A DNA stretch of 27,375 bases from UBA7185 sp964606855 (GTDB lineage Bacteria; Bacillota; Peptococcia; Peptococcales; Peptococcaceae): the NCBI GenBank assembly GCA_964606855.1, contig CAZSHM010000022.1, positions 1 through 27,375 on the forward strand, written 5' to 3'. Position numbers and translations under genes: made by a program. This document shows positions 23,536 through 27,375 of this stretch, piece by piece. The notes beneath the pieces are model-generated. The model did not search any database. It was not told the origin of the DNA and saw only the letters and a list, made by a program, of their open reading frames with translations. The stretch's first letter is position 1, and each line of letters opens with the position of its first letter.

Positions 23536-24531
23536 TCAGTACGTCCGCTCCCGCTGGATGATCTCCCGCAGAAAGATGCGGTAGTTGTCGTAGCGGCTCT
23601 GTGCGATTTCGCCCCGCGCGAGCGCCGCCTTGACGGCGCAGTCCGGCTCACTGTCGTGCAGGCAGGTGGCGAAACGGCAGCCTCCCAGTCTGGACAGGAA
23701 CTCCGGGAACAGCCTGCTCAGTTCCTCTCGGCTGACATCCTCGGGCAACGTCAGGCTGCTGAACCCCGGCGTGTCGGCGAGGAAGGTGTTCTCCCCCAGT
23801 GGAAACAGTTCGACGTGGCGTGTCGTGTGCCGCCCGCGTTTCAATTTCCCGCTCACCTCTCCGGTGGCCAGGCGCCAGCGGTCGCTGACGGCATTCATGA
23901 GACTCGACTTTCCGACGCCGGAGTTCCCTGCAAGCACGGTGACCTTTCCCTGCAAGAGGGCCTTGACTTCCGCTATGCCCTCGCCGGTCACCGTGCTCGT
24001 GAGCACCGTCCGGAAACCGGCATCCCGGTAGAGATCCGCCTGTCTTCTCTGCTCCGCGCCGGCCAGGTCACACTTGTTGAAACAGAGCACCGGCAGGATT
24101 CCGTTCCACTGCGCGAACACCGTCAGGCGGTCAATCAAATTCCAGTCCGGCGGAGGATCACAGATCGCGGCCAGAATCAGCAGCTGATCAAGATTGGCCA
24201 CCGGCGGCCGCAAAAGCGCGTTTTTTCGCGGAAGGAGCGCCTCGATGGCGCCGGTGCTCCCGTTGACACTGAAACGCACGCGGTCTCCCGGCAGAAAACG
24301 CACCTGTTTCTGCCGGTTTTTCCCGCGCAGCGAACACGTATACAGCGTATCGCCGCAGGCCACATAATAAAATCCGCTGTAGCCTTTGAGGATCGTCCCC
24401 TCCTGCACCGCGCCCCCGGTGCGCGCGGGATCCCGCGCCCGCCCCGTATCCGGCGCGGCTGCTCCTGCAGGAGTTCTATCCGGGCTCGGGCCTGCGGAGC
24501 GCTCCGCTTTTTTCCCGTCAGGCTCCGTCAT
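23536..24531 (-). CDS. rsgA: Small-subunit ribosome-assembly GTPase RsgA
   Basis: The product is 331 residues. RsgA is a circularly permuted GTPase that checks late 30S subunit maturation. The permuted order is visible: G4 NKCD at 152-155, then G1 GNSGVGKSS at 202-210, then G3 DTPGF at 253-257. An OB fold precedes them, and the C-terminal zinc site has Cys285, Cys290, His292 and Cys298. The first 40 residues are a Pro/Ala/Arg/Gly-rich extension absent from typical members, which begin near EGTILKGYSGFYYV. The ATG at 24531 lies eight bases after TGGAG and overlaps the end of pknB by 14 bases. An internal GTG at residue 42 would give a family-typical start but lacks a good ribosome site. Confidence 0.94.
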   Translation of the reverse strand: MTEPDGKKAERSAGPSPDRTPAGAAAPDTGRARDPARTGGAVQEGTILKGYSGFYYVACGDTLYTCSLRGKNRQKQVRFLPGDRVRFSVNGSTGAIEALLPRKNALLRPPVANLDQLLILAAICDPPPDWNLIDRLTVFAQWNGILPVLCFNKCDLAGAEQRRQADLYRDAGFRTVLTSTVTGEGIAEVKALLQGKVTVLAGNSGVGKSSLMNAVSDRWRLATGEVSGKLKRGRHTTRHVELFPLGENTFLADTPGFSSLTLPEDVSREELSRLFPEFLSRLGGCRFATCLHDSEPDCAVKAALARGEIAQSRYDNYRIFLREIIQRERTY

Positions 24532-26434
24532 AACTCTGGCTCCAGATCTCCTCTCCGTTGCAGGTGATGACCAGCGTGGCGCTGCCGTGATAGAGGAAGG
24601 ACTGCTGCACACGCTCTCCCGCGACGCATTCCTTTTGGAAAATCACGTCCCCGGACACATTCCGGTCGCTCAGAACCGCTTTTACCGTGCCGTCCGCCGG
24701 GATGATCAGCTCAAACTGCGCCGACTGCTCCGGCCCGGGGCCGTTGCTCACGGTGAAGGAGACAGCACTGCCCGCCTCCACACTGCTGCCGGCGTCGTTC
24801 TGCTGCCGGATGACGATATCTTTGTAGTACTCGCTGCTGTTCTCCCTGCTGACACTGCCCGTGGCAAGTCCCGCGTTGCTGAGTGCCTTCTGGGCCTCAC
24901 TCTGTGTCTTTCCGGTGAGCGACGGCACCTTTGTCATCTTGACGGCCGGCGCGCGGTTAATCATCACATCGACAGGATCCCCCGCGTCCGCCGCATGTCC
25001 GGCTTCCACCGACTGGTAGACCACCACACCCACGGGCTGCTGGCTGTCGGTGGTATCGGCCACGCTGCCCAGTTCCAGCCCCGCATTCTCGAGCGCGATG
25101 CGCGCCTCCACCTCCGTCATGCCCTCCAGATCCGGCACCGTGATCGCGTCTGGGCCGAGACTGACCACGACCTCGATCTCGCGGCCCTCCTTGACGTTGG
25201 TGCCTCCCTTGGGCAGCTGGCTGATGATGTGATCCTTCTCCACCGTCTCGTCGTTGACCTCCTCGTCCACACGGATCTTCAGCGAGGCCTCGCTGAGAAG
25301 GCTCTCCGCTTCCAGAACTGTCCGCCCGGTGACATCGGGCACCTCCACCTCGTCGGAGCCCATCAGTGCCTGGATGGCAAAAAAACTGCCCAGGAACAGG
25401 AGAACGGCGGCGAGAACCAAAACGACGATGCGCGTTCTGCGCGGTTTCCGCGGGTTCCGCGGTTTCTCCTGTTTTGTCTCGGAGAGGCTTTCCACCTCCT
25501 GGGGATAGCTGTGCTGCAGCACGCGCGTGCTGTGCTGCCCGCCCCCCTTCTCCGCACCGTTTCCAAACTGCTCAGCGCGGTAGGGCACTTCATTCTGGAA
25601 GTAATCCTGCTCCTCCAGGTGACGCTGCAGATCGATCAGCGCCTCGGCCATCTCCTGCATACTGGCAAACCGGTTCGCGGGGCTCTTTTCCAGCGCTTTG
25701 AAAATGATGCGTTCCAGCTCCGGCGGCGTATCCGGCCGCTGCGCGAGGATGCTCGGCGGCGGATCCTGCATATGTTTCAGTGCCACGGAAACAGGATTAT
25801 CCCCGGTGAACGGCACCTGCCCCGTAGTCATCTCATACATGACGACGCCCAGGGAGTAGATATCCGATTCAAAATCCACATGCTCGCCCCGCGCCTGTTC
25901 CGGCGAAAAGTAGTGGGCCGAGCCGAGAATCCCCTTGTTGTGCGTGATGGTCAGGTTGTTGGCCGCCTGGGCGATGCCGAAGTCCGCGATCTTCACCACA
26001 TGGTTGCGATCGATCATGATGTTGTGCGGCTTGATATCCTTGTGCACGATCCCCTGGCTGTGGGCCTGCGCCATGCCGTAACAGATCTGGATGCTGTAAT
26101 CGAGCACCTGGCTGATGGGCAGCGGTCCCTGCGCGATCAGCTCTTTCAGCGTGTAGCCGTCCACATATTCGATCACCAGATAGGTCTGGCCGTTGCTCTC
26201 TCCGAAATCGTAGATGTTGACGATGTTCTGATGGGAGAGCCGGGCGACCGCCTTGGCTTCCTTCTGAAACTGCCGGATAAAGTTCGGATCGTCGGCATAC
26301 TCTTCGCGCAGCAGTTTGATGGCCACCTGCCGGTCGAGCGCGGTATCGTACGCCAGATAGACCACCGCCATACCGCCGCTGCCCAGCTTGCGCAGCAGCT
26401 GATACCGGCCGGCCAAGATTTGTCTGTCTTCCAT
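24518..26434 (-). CDS. pknB: PASTA-domain serine/threonine kinase (PknB/PrkC type)
   Basis: The product is 638 residues. The cytoplasmic kinase domain (about 10-270) has the glycine loop LGSGGMAVV, Lys40, Glu59, HKDIKPHN at 131-138, DFG at 151-153 and SPEQ in the activation segment. The catalytic loop has Lys where most members have Arg (HRD). A charged juxtamembrane linker leads to one membrane helix at 335-357. Three extracellular PASTA repeats follow (about 362-427, 430-495 and 500-566), and then a further segment of about 70 residues that is not PASTA-like. Such kinases bind peptidoglycan fragments or lipid II and control envelope synthesis and dormancy. The gene starts 4 bases after prpC, with AGGAAGGTGATCC upstream, and is clearly co-transcribed with its phosphatase. 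Confidence 0.96.
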   Translation of the reverse strand: MEDRQILAGRYQLLRKLGSGGMAVVYLAYDTALDRQVAIKLLREEYADDPNFIRQFQKEAKAVARLSHQNIVNIYDFGESNGQTYLVIEYVDGYTLKELIAQGPLPISQVLDYSIQICYGMAQAHSQGIVHKDIKPHNIMIDRNHVVKIADFGIAQAANNLTITHNKGILGSAHYFSPEQARGEHVDFESDIYSLGVVMYEMTTGQVPFTGDNPVSVALKHMQDPPPSILAQRPDTPPELERIIFKALEKSPANRFASMQEMAEALIDLQRHLEEQDYFQNEVPYRAEQFGNGAEKGGGQHSTRVLQHSYPQEVESLSETKQEKPRNPRKPRRTRIVVLVLAAVLLFLGSFFAIQALMGSDEVEVPDVTGRTVLEAESLLSEASLKIRVDEEVNDETVEKDHIISQLPKGGTNVKEGREIEVVVSLGPDAITVPDLEGMTEVEARIALENAGLELGSVADTTDSQQPVGVVVYQSVEAGHAADAGDPVDVMINRAPAVKMTKVPSLTGKTQSEAQKALSNAGLATGSVSRENSSEYYKDIVIRQQNDAGSSVEAGSAVSFTVSNGPGPEQSAQFELIIPADGTVKAVLSDRNVSGDVIFQKECVAGERVQQSFLYHGSATLVITCNGEEIWSQSYDGA

Positions 26435-26438
26435 GGGA

Positions 26439-27155
26439 TCACCTTCCTCCCTTCTCTGCCGGCTCGTGCCGGTACAGGATGACGGTCAAGTTATCGCTGG
26501 CACCGCGCTCCAAGGCAAGCGTCAGCAGCCGCTCCACCGTATCCTCCAGCGGTTCCCGCGCCAGTAGCGCGGGCAGCTCCCCCGCCTGCAGCACATTGTA
26601 GAATCCATCGGTGCAGAGCAGCAGCTGATCTCCCGGGGCCAGAACGCGCTCCAGAAACTGTCCCTCCACCGCCTCCTCCGGTCCCAGCGCCCGGAGCAGC
26701 ACATTCTTCTGGCGATTTCCCACATGCAGCTCCTCGCTGCCCTGCCGCATCAGCTCTGCGTAGTAGGAGTGATCCTCCGTCAGCTGTTCCGCCTCCCCGC
26801 CGTGCAAAAGATACAGGCGGCTGTCGCCCACGTGTCCCACGTAGAGCAGGTCTCCGCAGATGACGGCGGCCGTCAGAGTCGTGCCCATGATGCCGCTGTG
26901 GAACGTCTCCTGCCGCTGATAGACCGCCCGATTCGCGTCATAAAACAGCATCCGCATCTGCTCCAGGGAGAACGAGTCCGCGCCGGCCGCGGCGTAAGCG
27001 GCAAAGCGCTCCACCGCGATGCGGCTGGCCAGCTGCCCGTGCTCGTGCCCGCCCATGCCGTCCGCCACGGCCAGAAAATGCCCGTCATCGCTGATATAGT
27101 ATCTGTCCTCGTTATTTTTTCGCAGCCCGATCTTGCTGCCACCTACCGCAGCCAT
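26439..27155 (-). CDS. prpC: PP2C-type serine/threonine phosphatase (Stp/PrpC)
   Basis: The product is 238 residues, a stand-alone bacterial PP2C that removes phosphate from substrates of the partner kinase and from the kinase itself. The metal and catalytic motifs are complete: RKNNEDRYY at 12-20, VADGMGGHEHG at 30-40, GTTLTAA, VGHVGDSRLYL at 106-116, LLCTDG with its metal-binding Asp, and GASDNLTVI near the end. The usual VRxxNED appears here as LRKNNED. The ATG at 27155 is set by AAAGGAG seven bases upstream; the open frame running on to 27308 passes through the promoter and is not used. It is the first gene of the prpC-pknB-rsgA-rpe operon. Confidence 0.95.
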   Translation of the reverse strand: MAAVGGSKIGLRKNNEDRYYISDDGHFLAVADGMGGHEHGQLASRIAVERFAAYAAAGADSFSLEQMRMLFYDANRAVYQRQETFHSGIMGTTLTAAVICGDLLYVGHVGDSRLYLLHGGEAEQLTEDHSYYAELMRQGSEELHVGNRQKNVLLRALGPEEAVEGQFLERVLAPGDQLLLCTDGFYNVLQAGELPALLAREPLEDTVERLLTLALERGASDNLTVILYRHEPAEKGGR

Positions 27156-27175
27156 GCTTTGGCTCCTTTCCGTCC

Positions 27176-27196
27176 GCGGCGGTGCTACACCGCCGC
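27176..27196 (-). promoter_or_regulatory. Leader hairpin of prpC
   Basis: A perfect 9-base stem, GCGGCGGTG (27176-27184) and CACCGCCGC (27188-27196), has a 3-base loop. It lies between the predicted transcription start (near 27215) and the prpC ribosome site (about 27162). It is too GC-rich to melt easily and has no T-run. It could protect the 5' end or affect translation. Confidence 0.5.
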
Positions 27197-27221
27197 CGAT
27201 CTTTCTGTCGATATCTTTACC

Positions 27222-27250
27222 ATCATAGCATAATTTCCACGGAGTTTCAA
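27222..27250 (-). promoter_or_regulatory. Promoter of the prpC-pknB operon
   Basis: On the minus strand TTGAAA (complement of 27245-27250) and TATGAT (complement of 27222-27227) are 17 bases apart, with an extended TGC before the -10 box. This is the only strong promoter seen for the four-gene cluster. Confidence 0.8.
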
Positions 27251-27254
27251 CGTC

Positions 27255-27333
27255 CTTCAACGCGGCGGAAGGCGGATTTTGTAAGGTTACAATTTGACAA
27301 ACGTACACTTCAACGCGGCAGAAGGCGGATTTT
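27255..27333. repeat. Imperfect 26-base direct repeat upstream of prpC
   Basis: Two copies of a 26-base unit lie at 27255-27280 and 27308-27333, each starting CTTCAACGCGGC and ending GGCGGATTTT. They differ at one base (G or A at the 13th position) and are 53 bases apart start to start. A shorter echo, TTTCAACG, overlaps the prpC -35 box. The copies are just upstream of the promoter, so they could be regulator sites or a remnant of a local duplication. Confidence 0.7.
27279..27292. promoter_or_regulatory. Operator-like palindrome TTGTAA-GG-TTACAA
   Basis: A perfect 6-base inverted repeat around GG lies between the two 26-base repeats, about 30 bases upstream of the prpC -35 box. The size and symmetry fit a dimeric regulator site. 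I do not recognise the regulator. Confidence 0.4.
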
Positions 27334-27375
27334 CCGGGGAATTTTTGGGAATCTCCTGTCTGACATGAGATGGCC

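Noticed and set aside
22437..23561. Plus-strand open frame of 374 codons after the TDT-type transporter
   Set aside because: It runs through the double hairpin and antisense to rpe; the composition is non-protein-like and there is no start signal.
24386..26482. A 698-codon open frame antisense to pknB
   Set aside because: It mirrors the kinase gene and has shadow-type composition without recognisable domains.

Overview
The window is GC-rich and carries 20 protein genes, densely packed. It looks like the chromosome of an anaerobic member of the Bacillota. The evidence is the Gram-positive-type gene clusters (prpC-pknB-rsgA-rpe and der-plsY-gpsA), strong AGGAGG-like ribosome sites, sigma-A-type promoters, and a very large 2-hydroxyacyl-CoA dehydratase activator typical of anaerobes. 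A clostridial or Negativicutes lineage is my best guess; no rRNA or marker gene here settles it. I saw no rRNA or tRNA gene, insertion sequence, prophage or CRISPR array.

Layout. Positions 1-5357 (+) hold a TetR-family regulator and a 1447-residue activator protein, closed by a strong bidirectional terminator at 5412-5459. An aromatic-acid-exporter-like protein (-) and trmL (+) then diverge from a shared promoter region. A TauE/SafE permease and the TrpR-like regulator yerC follow on the minus strand, each apparently its own unit. From 8749 to 14256 (-) the order in transcription is der, plsY, gpsA, a DUF1232 protein, an orphan ABC ATPase and a fumarylacetoacetate-hydrolase-family protein. 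der has its own promoter and plsY/gpsA overlap by 4 bases. From 14573 to 21165 (-) lies recJ-rel-metallo-hydrolase, with a clear promoter ahead of recJ, a 4-base recJ/rel overlap and an intrinsic terminator at the end. A lone SLAC1/TehA-type transporter (+) occupies 21491-22456. The last block, 22734-27155 (-), is prpC-pknB-rsgA-rpe: PP2C phosphatase, PASTA kinase, ribosome-assembly GTPase and ribulose-phosphate epimerase.

How it fits together. Most genes are housekeeping: ribosome assembly (Der, RsgA), phospholipid synthesis (PlsY, GpsA), stringent response (Rel), tRNA modification (TrmL) and cell-envelope signalling (PknB/PrpC). The most unusual gene is recJ. Its 1238-residue product joins a complete DHH/DHHA1 RecJ nuclease to a HIRAN-like segment and then to a RecQ-like helicase module whose ATP-binding loop is degenerate. 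Other points of note are a His-to-Tyr change in a conserved Rel synthetase motif, an imperfect 26-base direct repeat flanking a palindrome upstream of prpC, and several unexplained hairpins in leaders and between cistrons.
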